Below are positions 10,266-19,783 of a stretch of DNA of 64,000 nt, piece by piece (position 1 is the first letter of the stretch; each line of letters starts with the position of its first letter). Source of the stretch: Tenacibaculum maritimum NCIMB 2154 (lineage in GTDB: Bacteria > Bacteroidota > Bacteroidia > Flavobacteriales > Flavobacteriaceae). The stretch spans positions 310,001 to 374,000 of the forward strand of contig NZ_LT634361.1 in assembly GCF_900119795.1 (NCBI RefSeq), given 5' to 3'. The notes beneath the pieces were generated by a model, which was given only the letters and a program-made list of their open reading frames with translations, ran no database searches and was not told the origin of the DNA. The translations under genes were made by a program, and so were the position numbers.

Positions 10266-10700
10266 GGAATAGTTTTTAGAGTACTAGCCTGACTGATATG
10301 TTAAAAAAATAAGTATATAGGCAAGAAGGTTTTAGTACATAGTCTAGAGGCGGGGTATTTGATAAAGAAAGAGAATATTCAGTTATGATTTTTAGCTTGA
10401 TGGATGGATAGAAATGAAAAAAGTAACAAGCCAAGCTACAAGTTGATTGAAAGAATAATAAGAGACAGCCATAAACGTATTTTAAATATAATATTTTTCA
10501 CTTATCTAAAAACTTTAGAAGAATCTCGTTATTCTTGTTTTTTACTTATTACTTACATTTTTTAAGAGAAAATGTTAAAAATGGGTTCATATTAGTTCTT
10601 TTTACCTGAAAATTGTAAAAATACTTGTACTTTAGCAAAATACAATATCAATCTTTTAAATCTTATTTACATTATTTATTCCCCAAAATAAATGTAAGAA
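10266..10700. other. Non-coding gap of about 435 bp
   Basis: No open frame longer than about 20 codons starts with ATG here, and no tRNA or clear repeat is visible. The last 90 bases are very AT-rich and contain TACTTTAG (about 10629-10636), one base from the Bacteroidota -7 box, which could be the promoter of the following gene. Nothing else is supported. Confidence 0.5.
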
Positions 10701-12296
10701 ATGAAAAGAATAGTAATAATATTGCTCTTTTTTATAAATATTATTAATATAAAAATATACTCTCAGACAGGGCCTGGGGGAGTGGGAGCTAATGATGGAA
10801 CTTCTAATCTTAAGGTATGGCTACGAGCAGATGATATTAATGGAGATGGAAACCTTTCTAATAACCCTGTCGTAGGAACAAAAATAAGTGTTTGGAATGA
10901 TTATAGTGGAAATGCTAACCATTATACCAATGCTAGTACAGTGGAGTCTCCAACACATACGCTTGGTGTTTTTAATGCCATAAATTTTGATGCTGCTGCG
11001 GCTTCTGTACAATTTTTAAATGCAAATGTAGGAGGAACTTATATAGATGCAAGTACTTTTTTTGCACTAAATCCTGCAAATATTGGACCAAGTAATTCCT
11101 TGTTTGATAATGGAAGCTATTCACTTCGGTCTAGGCAATGGAGTAATACTAATAGGATAGGATATACCAGATATGGAGCGGCGGATTATACCTCAACATT
11201 AGCACCTTCATTTGGTAATAATGCTATCATTTCTTATCATAAACAAGCAACAGCAACAAATATGGAGTTGTACTTAAATAATAATACAAGTACAATTAAT
11301 GTGGGAATTACTGGGGCAGGAATCCCTTATGATAGAATAGGAAGAAACTCGCCCGGAGCTGATAGAGCGAGTGGTGATTTCTACGAAGTAATATTATACA
11401 ATAGTAGCTTGTCTATGGCTGAGCGACTTATTGTAGAAAACTACTTAAGTGCCAAATATGGTAGTATTCTTATCGTAGATAATATTTATAATGAAGATGA
11501 GGATGGTGATTTTGATCATAAAGTAGCAGGAATTGGTCAGGCATTGGATGGAACAAATCATATAGATTCACAAGGAACAGGAATTGTGAGAATAAATACT
11601 CCTAATGATTTACAAAATAATGAGTTTTTATTATGGGGAGAAGATGTTGAAAATTCAGATTATAGTTTTTCTATAGTTGCACCTGTAAATAAGAGGCATA
11701 GGATACATACAAAATGGCGTGTTAGCGAAAGAGGTGATGTAGGTACTGTTACTTTTTCTGTGAAAGCGAGCGATATCAATCTTGCAGGAGTTCCGGCAGG
11801 AGTGTTAAAGCTAGTACGTAGCACGGTATCTGATTTTAGCACTGTAGCTCAAGAGTATAATTTAGCTTTATCAGGAGGAGTATATTCTGCAACAGTATCC
11901 TTTAATGATAATGATTTTTTTACTATTGAAATGGTACCTACAGTAGATTTAAGCTTGGTAAAAAAGGTTACAAATGCGCTTCCAAAGGTAGGGGATACTA
12001 TTATTTATACATTGACACTAAAAAATAGTGGCCCTCAAGAGGCTACTGGTGTAAAAATAAGAGACCAGCTTCCTGTTGGGCTGCAATATAATGCAGGAGC
12101 TTCTACAATCTCCTCAGGAACATATGATGCAGTCTCAGGTGAATGGGATTTATCAGGGGTTTCTATTGGTACTGGACAAACGGTAACGATACAAATAGCT
12201 GCAGTTATAAACTCTCCAGGTGTTATTACCAATACTACTGAAGTTATAAGTGTTGATCAAGAAGATATTGACGCTATCCCTAATAATGGGAATTAA
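10701..12296 (+). CDS. Secreted laminin-G-like / DUF11-domain protein lacking a sorting domain
   Basis: The 531-residue protein starts with a signal peptide (residues 1-21, ending IYSQ). Residues 25-250 resemble the concanavalin/laminin-G-like domain that opens many Bacteroidota surface proteins (LKVWLRADDINGDG, VWNDYSGNANHY, ERLIVENYLSAKYG). Next comes a beta domain (about 258-415; HKVAGIGQALDG, FLLWGEDVEN) and a DUF11 repeat (about 418-525; VDLSLVKKVTN, VGDTIIYTLTLKNSGP). It then stops right after DAIPNNGN, the place where related proteins normally continue into further DUF11 repeats and a type IX sorting domain. It is either a shortened gene or one exported by another route. No partner gene lies next to it. 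Confidence 0.85.
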   Translation: MKRIVIILLFFINIINIKIYSQTGPGGVGANDGTSNLKVWLRADDINGDGNLSNNPVVGTKISVWNDYSGNANHYTNASTVESPTHTLGVFNAINFDAAAASVQFLNANVGGTYIDASTFFALNPANIGPSNSLFDNGSYSLRSRQWSNTNRIGYTRYGAADYTSTLAPSFGNNAIISYHKQATATNMELYLNNNTSTINVGITGAGIPYDRIGRNSPGADRASGDFYEVILYNSSLSMAERLIVENYLSAKYGSILIVDNIYNEDEDGDFDHKVAGIGQALDGTNHIDSQGTGIVRINTPNDLQNNEFLLWGEDVENSDYSFSIVAPVNKRHRIHTKWRVSERGDVGTVTFSVKASDINLAGVPAGVLKLVRSTVSDFSTVAQEYNLALSGGVYSATVSFNDNDFFTIEMVPTVDLSLVKKVTNALPKVGDTIIYTLTLKNSGPQEATGVKIRDQLPVGLQYNAGASTISSGTYDAVSGEWDLSGVSIGTGQTVTIQIAAVINSPGVITNTTEVISVDQEDIDAIPNNGN

Positions 12297-12536
12297 TACT
12301 GTTTGGTTGGTGGTTATTTAAAATCACCTTAAAGAAATGCATTTGTTGGATTTTTTATCTCATATAAGATAAATACTATCAATTTTACCCGATTCCATAA
12401 TTCAAAATATCAGGTCTTTAGATCAAAATCGCTTCAAATTAACTTTTTTAGAAGTGTTTTTTATATAGCAAAACTTCACAATTACAAGAAAATACGTAAT
12501 TTCGCAAATCAAATTATAGAACGACAATTTAAAAGT

Positions 12537-15500
12537 ATGAAATTTACTGAATATAAAGGACTTGACTTACCAAATATAGCGGAAGAAATTTTGAACTATT
12601 GGGAAGAAAATAACATCTTTGAAAAAAGTATAACTTCACGTGAAGGTAATGAACCGTTTGTGTTTTTTGAAGGTCCGCCTTCTGCAAACGGTTTGCCAGG
12701 GATTCATCATGTAATGGCACGTGCTATTAAAGATATTTTTTGTCGTTATAAAACTCAGAAAGGATTTCAAGTAAAAAGAAAAGCAGGTTGGGACACCCAT
12801 GGGCTTCCTGTTGAACTTGGCGTTGAAAAAGAATTAGGTATCACTAAAGAAGATATTGGTACAAAAATTTCGGTTGAAGAGTATAATATAGCTTGTAAAA
12901 AAGCAGTAATGCGTTATACTGATATCTGGAATGAGATGACTCGTAAAGCTGGATATTGGGTAGATATGGAGGATCCGTATATTACCTATAAACCAAAGTA
13001 TATGGAAAGTGTATGGTGGTTATTAAAGCAAATTTATGATAAAAACTTATTGTATAAAGGATATACAATTCAGCCTTACTCTCCGAAAGCAGGTACCGGA
13101 TTAAGTTCGCACGAATTGAACCAACCAGGAACATACCAAGATGTAACCGATACTACTATTGTTGCTCAATTCAAAGCAAAGGAAGAAACGCTTCCAGTAT
13201 TTTTACAAAATGAAGGAACCATTTATTTTTTAGCATGGACAACAACTCCTTGGACCTTATCATCTAATACAGCCTTAACAGTTGGAAATAAAATTGACTA
13301 TGTATTGGTGGAAACGTATAACCAATATACATTTAAACCAATGAATGTTGTTTTGGCAAAAAACTTAGTAGGGAAGCAATTTACAGGAAAATATAAAGAA
13401 GTTGTTGAAAAAGGAGAATTATTGACTTATAGCGAAGGAGATAAGAAGATCCCATTTTATATAGTAAAGGAATTTAAAGGAGCAGATTTAGTGGGTATTT
13501 GTTATGAACAGTTATTAGATTATGCACTTCCGTATGAGAATGCTGAAAATGCATTTAGAGTTATTTCGGGAGACTTTGTTACTACAGAAGATGGTACAGG
13601 AATTGTGCATACAGCTCCTACTTTTGGAGCAGATGATGCTATGGTGGCAAAACAAGCTGTTCCAGAAGTACCTCCAATGTTAGTATTAGACGCTCATGGA
13701 AACCCAGTTCCTTTGGTGGATTTACAAGGTAAGTTCCGACCAGAAATGGGAGAGTTTGGAGGAAAGTATGTGAAAAATGAGTATTATGCAGAAGGAGAGG
13801 CACCTGAAAAATCAGTAGATGTAGAAATTGCGATTAAGTTAAAAACAGAAAATAAAGCATTTAAGGTTGAAAAATACGTACACAGTTATCCTAATTGCTG
13901 GCGTACAGATAAACCAATATTATATTACCCATTAGATTCTTGGTTTATTAAGGTAACAGATGTCAAAGAGAAGATGTTTGATCTTAATGAAACTATTAAT
14001 TGGAAACCTAAGTCAACAGGAGAAGGACGCTTTGGAAATTGGTTAAAAAATGCCAACGATTGGAACTTATCTCGTTCTCGTTTTTGGGGAATTCCATTGC
14101 CAATATGGAGAACGGAAGATGGAACGGAGCAAATTTGTATAGGATCAGTTGAAGAGCTAAAAGCAGCAATGGCAAAATCAATTGAGGCAGGCATGATGAC
14201 AGAAGATATTTTTGCAAACTTTGAAGTAGGTAATATGTCTGAAGAAAATTATGAAACGATTGATCTGCATAAGAATGTGGTTGACAAAATAATATTGGTT
14301 TCAGCATCAGGAAAACCAATGAAAAGAGAAAGTGATCTAATTGATGTTTGGTTTGATTCAGGATCTATGCCATATGCACAGTGGCATTATCCGTTTGAAA
14401 ATAAAGAATTAATTGATAACAATGAAAGTTATCCAGCGAATTTTATCGCGGAAGGTGTAGATCAAACTCGTGGTTGGTTTTATACATTACACGCAATAGG
14501 GACCATGGTGTTCGATTCAGTAGCATATAAAAATGTAGTATCTAATGGATTGGTATTAGATAAGAATGGACAAAAAATGTCTAAGCGTTTGGGTAATGCA
14601 GTGGATCCATTTGAAACATTAGCTACTTACGGGCCAGATGCCACCAGATGGTATATGATTTCAAATGCTAATCCTTGGGATAATTTAAAATTTGATGTTA
14701 GTGGAATAGAAGAAGTAAAGCGTAAATTCTTTGGAACATTATATAATACGTATTCGTTTTTTAGTTTATATGCTAATATTGATGAGTTTTCGTACGAAGA
14801 AGCTGCAATTCCTTTACATCAAAGGCCGGAAATAGATCGTTGGATTTTATCAGAATTACATACCCTTATAAGAAAGGTAGATGAAGCTTATAATGATTAT
14901 GAACCAACAAAAGCTACGAGAGCAATCAACACTTTTGTGCTAGATCATTTAAGTAACTGGTATGTGCGTTTGTGTAGAAGACGTTTTTGGAAGGGAGAAT
15001 ATGCACAAGATAAAATATCAGCTTACCAAACATTATATACTTGTATGTTAACAATAGCAAAGTTAGCTGCTCCAGTAGCACCATTTTTTATGGATAGATT
15101 GTATAAAGATTTGACAGAATTTGCAGGGAGTGAGAGTTTAGAAAGTGTTCATTTAGCTGAGTTTCCAAAATACGATGAAGCATTTATTGATAAGTCATTA
15201 GAAAGGAAGATGGAAAATGCCCAAACAATATCTTCTTTAGTATTGTCATTAAGAGCCAAGGAAAAAATAAAGGTGCGCCAACCATTGCAAAAAATTATGA
15301 TTCCTGTATTAGATGCAACTCAAAAAGAGGAGATACTAGCGGTATCAGAATTGATAAAATCAGAGGTAAATGTAAAAGAAATCGAATTACTTGATGATGC
15401 TTCAGGTATTTTAGTGAAACAAATTAAACCAAATTTTAAAGCGTTAGGGCCTAAGTTTGGAAAAGATATGAGATTGGTTTCTAGTAAGATACAGGGTTTT

Positions 15501-15935
15501 TCGCAAGCAGATATTGTTGAAATAGAAAAGGAAGGTGAAATTTCCTTAGAAATTAACGAAAAAATCATTACATTGGAACTCGCTGATGTTGAAATCTCAT
15601 CAAAAGATATTGAAGGATGGTTAGTGGCAAATTCAGAAGGTTTAACTGTAGCACTAGATGTTACGATCACTGATGATTTACGAAAAGAAGGTATTGCTAG
15701 AGAGTTAGTAAATCGTATTCAAAATGCACGTAAAGAATCAGGTTTTGAGGTAACAGACAAGATTAAGTTATCACTTTTAAAATATCAAGACTTACAAGAA
15801 TCAGTATCCGTGAACGAAACATATATCATGAGCGAGACATTAACAAAAGAATTGGTTTTTGTTGATGAGTTGAAAAATGGTACAGAAATTGAATTTGATA
15901 CCATTAAAAGTAGAATGTTAATCCAAAAAATTTAA
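12537..15935 (+). CDS. ileS: Isoleucine-tRNA ligase
   Basis: This 1132-residue class I aminoacyl-tRNA synthetase charges tRNA-Ile with isoleucine in the cytoplasm. The HIGH-type motif is GIHH (residues 55-58, inside ANGLPGIHHVMA) and the KMSKS-type motif is KMSKR (about residue 680, KNGQKMSKRLGN). The editing domain lies between them (about 200-410; WTTTPWTL, DGTGIVHTAPTFG), and the anticodon-binding domain and a long C-terminal extension follow. There is no C-terminal zinc cluster, as in the long eukaryote-like bacterial IleRS type common in Bacteroidota. The DksA-like gene follows after 4 bp, so the two are co-transcribed. The gap upstream is AT-rich, with a weak TAATTTCG box about 40 bp before the ATG. 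Confidence 0.98.
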   Translation: MKFTEYKGLDLPNIAEEILNYWEENNIFEKSITSREGNEPFVFFEGPPSANGLPGIHHVMARAIKDIFCRYKTQKGFQVKRKAGWDTHGLPVELGVEKELGITKEDIGTKISVEEYNIACKKAVMRYTDIWNEMTRKAGYWVDMEDPYITYKPKYMESVWWLLKQIYDKNLLYKGYTIQPYSPKAGTGLSSHELNQPGTYQDVTDTTIVAQFKAKEETLPVFLQNEGTIYFLAWTTTPWTLSSNTALTVGNKIDYVLVETYNQYTFKPMNVVLAKNLVGKQFTGKYKEVVEKGELLTYSEGDKKIPFYIVKEFKGADLVGICYEQLLDYALPYENAENAFRVISGDFVTTEDGTGIVHTAPTFGADDAMVAKQAVPEVPPMLVLDAHGNPVPLVDLQGKFRPEMGEFGGKYVKNEYYAEGEAPEKSVDVEIAIKLKTENKAFKVEKYVHSYPNCWRTDKPILYYPLDSWFIKVTDVKEKMFDLNETINWKPKSTGEGRFGNWLKNANDWNLSRSRFWGIPLPIWRTEDGTEQICIGSVEELKAAMAKSIEAGMMTEDIFANFEVGNMSEENYETIDLHKNVVDKIILVSASGKPMKRESDLIDVWFDSGSMPYAQWHYPFENKELIDNNESYPANFIAEGVDQTRGWFYTLHAIGTMVFDSVAYKNVVSNGLVLDKNGQKMSKRLGNAVDPFETLATYGPDATRWYMISNANPWDNLKFDVSGIEEVKRKFFGTLYNTYSFFSLYANIDEFSYEEAAIPLHQRPEIDRWILSELHTLIRKVDEAYNDYEPTKATRAINTFVLDHLSNWYVRLCRRRFWKGEYAQDKISAYQTLYTCMLTIAKLAAPVAPFFMDRLYKDLTEFAGSESLESVHLAEFPKYDEAFIDKSLERKMENAQTISSLVLSLRAKEKIKVRQPLQKIMIPVLDATQKEEILAVSELIKSEVNVKEIELLDDASGILVKQIKPNFKALGPKFGKDMRLVSSKIQGFSQADIVEIEKEGEISLEINEKIITLELADVEISSKDIEGWLVANSEGLTVALDVTITDDLRKEGIARELVNRIQNARKESGFEVTDKIKLSLLKYQDLQESVSVNETYIMSETLTKELVFVDELKNGTEIEFDTIKSRMLIQKI

Positions 15936-15939
15936 GATT

Positions 15940-16317
15940 ATGGGAGACACAACAGCAAGGTATTCTGATGAGGATTTACAAGAGTTCAAGGAAATCATCT
16001 TACAAAAGATAGCAAGTGCAGAGGAAGATTTGAGTTTGCTAGAGAGTTCGTATAAGAATGACAGCAATAATGGTACAGATGATACATCTCCAACATTTAA
16101 GTCCTTTGATGAAGGAACAGATACAATGGCAAAGGAGGCAAACGTGCAATTAGCCATTCGTCAAGAAAAATTTATTAGAGATTTAAAAAATGCATTAATT
16201 CGTATAGAAAATAAAACATATGGAATTTGCAGAGTTACTGGTAAGTTAATACAAAAAGAACGATTGAAATTAGTGCCTCATGCTACTTTAAGCATTGAGG
16301 CTAAAAGAAAACAATAA
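15940..16317 (+). CDS. DksA/TraR-family protein with degenerate zinc finger
   Basis: This 125-residue protein has the DksA/TraR plan: an N-terminal coiled coil (residues 7-45), an acidic middle, a second helix with QEKFIRDLKNALIRIENKTYG, and the finger region GICRVTGKLIQKERLKLVPHA. The family normally carries four zinc cysteines (or close variants); only one (in GICRVTG) is present here, and the second pair reads LSIEAK. The fold is probably kept without zinc. DksA proteins bind in the RNA polymerase secondary channel, so a transcription-modulating role is plausible but not shown by sequence. It lies 4 bp after ileS and is closed by a terminator. Confidence 0.9.
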   Translation: MGDTTARYSDEDLQEFKEIILQKIASAEEDLSLLESSYKNDSNNGTDDTSPTFKSFDEGTDTMAKEANVQLAIRQEKFIRDLKNALIRIENKTYGICRVTGKLIQKERLKLVPHATLSIEAKRKQ

Positions 16318-16324
16318 TAGCAAG

Positions 16325-16353
16325 AAAAGCTTCCATCTTTTGGAAGCTTTTTT
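16325..16353 (+). terminator. Intrinsic terminator after the ileS unit
   Basis: An 11-bp stem (AAAAGCTTCCA with TGGAAGCTTTT) and a 5-base loop run into T-rich sequence. The ATG of the next gene lies only 6 bp past the T-run, so that gene needs read-through or a promoter inside the preceding gene. Confidence 0.88.
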
Positions 16354-16359
16354 ATTTTT

Positions 16360-17007
16360 ATGAAAAAAATAAGAATTTTTATCATTAGCCTTTTCATAAT
16401 AACTAGTGGCTTTTCTCAGCAGAGTATAGTCAAGCGTTTTACGAGTATTTCTAAAGATATTGAGATTTCAGTAGTAGGCTTGGATGATATTACTATTGTA
16501 AATTCAGATACCACAGTTATTGAAGTAGCTTTATTTAATCAAAAACTGCATTCGAATTATGTTCGAATTGGAAACGAGGAGAATGTGTTAAAAATTCAAT
16601 TTGAATTGCCTTTTGAACCTTCTGAAGAAGGTGTTTTTAGGAAGTTTATAACAAAAAGGTTACACAAAGCTTATGGGATAGTGAAACTTCCTAAAAACAG
16701 AGATGTTATTCTTTATGGGGAGGATTTGGATGTGATTTCAGAGAGCTATAATGGAAATTTAACGATTTTTATAGCTAAAGGAGAGCTGCGATTGAATACA
16801 GTTAAGGGTACTGTTAAGGCAACTCTTTATCAAGGAAATGTTTTAGGAGATGTTAATAATACTAATATTAAGATTACAACTAACAAAGGAAGCATTAATG
16901 TGAATGAAGAAATGAAAACTTCGCCGTATAAACTTGACGTAAAAAAATCAAATAAAATATTTAAGGTAAAGAGTATTCAAGGAAATATTCAAATTAACGT
17001 AAAATAA
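16360..17007 (+). CDS. Secreted beta-rich protein of unknown function
   Basis: The 215-residue protein has a clear signal peptide (residues 1-20, ending SGFSQ). The mature part is rich in short alternating strands (ITIVNSDTTVIEVALF, GELRLNTVKGTVKATLY, IKITTNKGSINVN), the pattern of beta-solenoid auto-transporter-adhesin-like or DUF4097-type proteins, which often sit in the periplasm. I assign no function. The ATG is preceded by the T-run of the upstream terminator and has no Shine-Dalgarno sequence, which is normal in this phylum. Confidence 0.8.
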   Translation: MKKIRIFIISLFIITSGFSQQSIVKRFTSISKDIEISVVGLDDITIVNSDTTVIEVALFNQKLHSNYVRIGNEENVLKIQFELPFEPSEEGVFRKFITKRLHKAYGIVKLPKNRDVILYGEDLDVISESYNGNLTIFIAKGELRLNTVKGTVKATLYQGNVLGDVNNTNIKITTNKGSINVNEEMKTSPYKLDVKKSNKIFKVKSIQGNIQINVK

Positions 17008-17076
17008 ATAGAAAATGGCGTAACAAATCTCCTTTCGTAGAGTCTAATTCAACAGAAAATCAAAATAAAATTTAGA

Positions 17077-18972
17077 ATGAATAAAAATGTATTCGCTATT
17101 GCGGTAGCAGGAATATTATTGGTAGGATGTAAATCAACTAAAAAGTTAAATCCGAATGATATAGCCACAAAAAAACCAATAGCAGCTACATTAAATCTGA
17201 CGGAAGTAGCAGATGATAAGGTTCCTGTAACAATTGATCCAGGTTATTTTACAAGTCAAAAAGTAATTTATAGACTACCAAGGGTAGTACAAGGAACTTA
17301 CTCAGTTAGTGATTTTGGTAAGTATGTAGATGACTTTAAAGCTTTTGATTATAAAGGGAAAGAGTTACCTATAAAGAAAATAGATACAAATACTTGGGAA
17401 ATTAACAATGCAGTTAATTTAGATAAAGTTCAGTATTGGGTAAATGATACTTTTGATATGGAAGTAACAGGAGGAATAGGCGGAGATGTTCCTTTCTCTC
17501 CATCAGGAACGAATATTGAAGAAACAAACTATGTGTTAAATTTACACGGATTTATTGGTTATTTTGATTCTTTAAAGAATAGTCAATATACCCTAGACGT
17601 AATCGCACCAGCTACTGTAAAAAGAACCTCTGCTTTACAAGAGATAGCGGCTACAAAAAGTAAAGATGGGAAAGTAATAACGTCAAGTTATTTTGCTCCT
17701 AGGTACTTTGATATTACAGATAATCCGATGTTTTATGGAGAGCTAGATGTAGCGGAATTCAGCGTAGGAGATATTAAAATTGTATTGAGTGTGTATTCTC
17801 CAAATAAAAAGCATAATGCTAAACAAATAAAAGCAGTTATGGAAAAAATGATGCAAGCTCAAAAAACATATTTAGGAGATATCAATAGCACTGCTCGCTA
17901 TGATATTTATTTGTATTTAGCAGATCAAAAAGAAACAGCACCTAAAGGTTTTGGGGCTTTAGAGCACCATACTTCTACTGTAGTAGTATTACCAGAGGCA
18001 ATGCCAGATAAAATGTTAGCTAAAAGTATGATTGATGTGGTTTCTCATGAGTTTTTTCATATTGTAACGCCATTAAATGTACATTCGGAAGATGTACACT
18101 ATTTTGATTATAATAAGCCTACCTTTTCTAAGCATTTATGGATGTACGAAGGAATTACAGAATATTTTGCTACCTTATTTCAAATTCATCAAGATTTAGT
18201 AAAAGAAGAAGAGTTTTATAATAAAATTATGGGGAAAATTAAAGCATCATTATCTATGGATGATACTATGAGTTTTACCAAAATGAGTGAAAATGTTTTA
18301 GAAAACCCGTATGCACCTCAGTACTATAATGTATATCAAAAAGGAGCTTTGATAGGAATGTGTATTGATATTTTATTAAGAGAAGAGAGTAATGGAAATA
18401 GAGGTGTATTATCTTTAATGAAAGAATTATCGAATAAATATGGCAAAAATAAACCGTTTCATGACGATGCTCTTATTGAAGAAATAACAGCGATGACCTA
18501 TCCTTCGATAGGAACATTCTTAAAAACTCATGTAGTAGGAACAACGCCTATTGATTATGGAAAATTTTTTGCTAAGGTTGGGTTGAAATATACAACATCA
18601 ATGGTAAAAACAAATTACCTTCAAGATGATGGGGTTTTCTTAGTAGATAGAGATAAAGAAACAGGAGCCATTAAATTTACAGGAGGAGTACATAACAATA
18701 GCTTTTGGGAAGATAATGGTGCAAAAGAAGGAGATGTGATTAAAGAAATTGATGGAGAAGTATTAACGCCAGAAAATGTAAATGAGGTATTAGGTAAAGT
18801 TTTTACTTGGAAACCAGGTCGAGAAGTAGAAGTCAAGTTAGACAGAAAAGGAAAAGAAATAGTTATAAAAACAGTACTAACGGTAACTTACGCAAAGAAA
18901 ACTAATTTAACAGAAGATCCAGTTGCTAGCCAAAAGCAAAAGGATTTGCGTAAAGTGTGGATGAAAGGGTAA
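17077..18972 (+). CDS. M61-family (glycyl aminopeptidase-like) metallopeptidase lipoprotein
   Basis: The 631-residue protein begins with a lipoprotein signal and lipobox (LLVGC, Cys18), so it is probably anchored in the envelope by lipid. The N-terminal beta domain is followed by a thermolysin-like catalytic domain with HEFFH at residues 324-328 (zinc ligands and catalytic Glu) and the downstream LWMYEGITEYF, which supplies the third ligand in M61 peptidases. A C-terminal PDZ domain (about 540-610; AKEGDVIKEIDGE) matches the M61 architecture. Substrate is unknown. It forms its own unit, ended by a terminator at 19040. Confidence 0.95.
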   Translation: MNKNVFAIAVAGILLVGCKSTKKLNPNDIATKKPIAATLNLTEVADDKVPVTIDPGYFTSQKVIYRLPRVVQGTYSVSDFGKYVDDFKAFDYKGKELPIKKIDTNTWEINNAVNLDKVQYWVNDTFDMEVTGGIGGDVPFSPSGTNIEETNYVLNLHGFIGYFDSLKNSQYTLDVIAPATVKRTSALQEIAATKSKDGKVITSSYFAPRYFDITDNPMFYGELDVAEFSVGDIKIVLSVYSPNKKHNAKQIKAVMEKMMQAQKTYLGDINSTARYDIYLYLADQKETAPKGFGALEHHTSTVVVLPEAMPDKMLAKSMIDVVSHEFFHIVTPLNVHSEDVHYFDYNKPTFSKHLWMYEGITEYFATLFQIHQDLVKEEEFYNKIMGKIKASLSMDDTMSFTKMSENVLENPYAPQYYNVYQKGALIGMCIDILLREESNGNRGVLSLMKELSNKYGKNKPFHDDALIEEITAMTYPSIGTFLKTHVVGTTPIDYGKFFAKVGLKYTTSMVKTNYLQDDGVFLVDRDKETGAIKFTGGVHNNSFWEDNGAKEGDVIKEIDGEVLTPENVNEVLGKVFTWKPGREVEVKLDRKGKEIVIKTVLTVTYAKKTNLTEDPVASQKQKDLRKVWMKG

Positions 18973-19039
18973 TAGGTGTTTTTAATTGAATTTTTTAAAT
19001 TCAAATTATAAGTAAAATATTACAAAAAAATGATTTAAG

Positions 19040-19075
19040 AAGCCAATAGCATTACTCTTTGTTATTGGCTTTTTG
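19040..19075 (+). terminator. Intrinsic terminator after the M61 peptidase
   Basis: AAGCCAATA pairs with TATTGGCTT across a 14-base loop and is followed by a short T-run. Confidence 0.85.
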
Positions 19076-19143
19076 AATAAATTAGGGTGAAAAAAGATTG
19101 ATAAAGCTTCTGAATAAAGCCCTTTTTATCTAAAGAATATTAT

Positions 19144-19151
19144 TATTTTTG
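19144..19151 (+). promoter_or_regulatory. -7 box (TATTTTTG) of lspA
   Basis: An exact TAnnTTTG match lies 20 bp before the lspA ATG, after the terminator of the preceding unit. No convincing -33 TTG is placed at the usual distance. Confidence 0.6.
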
Positions 19152-19171
19152 ACAGATAATTAAAATAATAT

Positions 19172-19747
19172 ATGTCTAAAAAAAACATCGCTATTCTTAC
19201 GGTTGTTTTAGCAATCTTAATAGATCAAATTAGTAAAATATATATAAAAACAAATTTTATATTAGGAGAAGAAGTAACTGTGCTTTCTGACTGGTTTAAG
19301 ATTCATTTTACTGAAAATAATGGTATGGCTTGGGGGTTTGAACTTGGAGGAAAAGCGGGGAAACTCTTTTTAACATTGTTTCGTTTAGTAGCGGTGTCAG
19401 GTATTGTATATTGGTTATGGCAAACTATTCAGAAAAAAACTCATAACGGAGTTATTATTGCTATTTCATTGATCTTAGCAGGAGCCGTTGGAAATATTAT
19501 TGATTCGGTTTTCTATGGTGTGTTTTTTGAAAGTTCAGCACATAAAGTTGCAGGCTTTCTTTTAGAACCCGATTATAGTAAACTTTTTTATGGGAAGGTG
19601 GTAGATATGCTGTATTTTCCAATATACGAAGGAGAAAGTTTTACTTTTTTTAATGCTATTTTTAATGGTGCGGATTCGTGGATTACTATTGGAGTAGCGC
19701 TTCTATTCATATTTAATAAACAGGCATTTCCGAAAGAAGAAGTGTAG
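19172..19747 (+). CDS. lspA: Lipoprotein signal peptidase (signal peptidase II)
   Basis: This 191-residue inner-membrane aspartic peptidase removes signal peptides from lipidated prolipoproteins. It has four predicted membrane helices. The catalytic aspartates are in AGAVGNIIDS (Asp111) and FNGADSWI (Asp168), and the early conserved motifs DQISK and FTENNGMAWG are present. The periplasmic loop between residues 115 and 145 is longer than in enterobacterial LspA, which is usual in Bacteroidota. Its own -7 box lies 20 bp upstream. Confidence 0.97.
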   Translation: MSKKNIAILTVVLAILIDQISKIYIKTNFILGEEVTVLSDWFKIHFTENNGMAWGFELGGKAGKLFLTLFRLVAVSGIVYWLWQTIQKKTHNGVIIAISLILAGAVGNIIDSVFYGVFFESSAHKVAGFLLEPDYSKLFYGKVVDMLYFPIYEGESFTFFNAIFNGADSWITIGVALLFIFNKQAFPKEEV

Positions 19748-19783
19748 GCGTTTTTTCTATATCTTTCATGAAAATTAGTTAAG

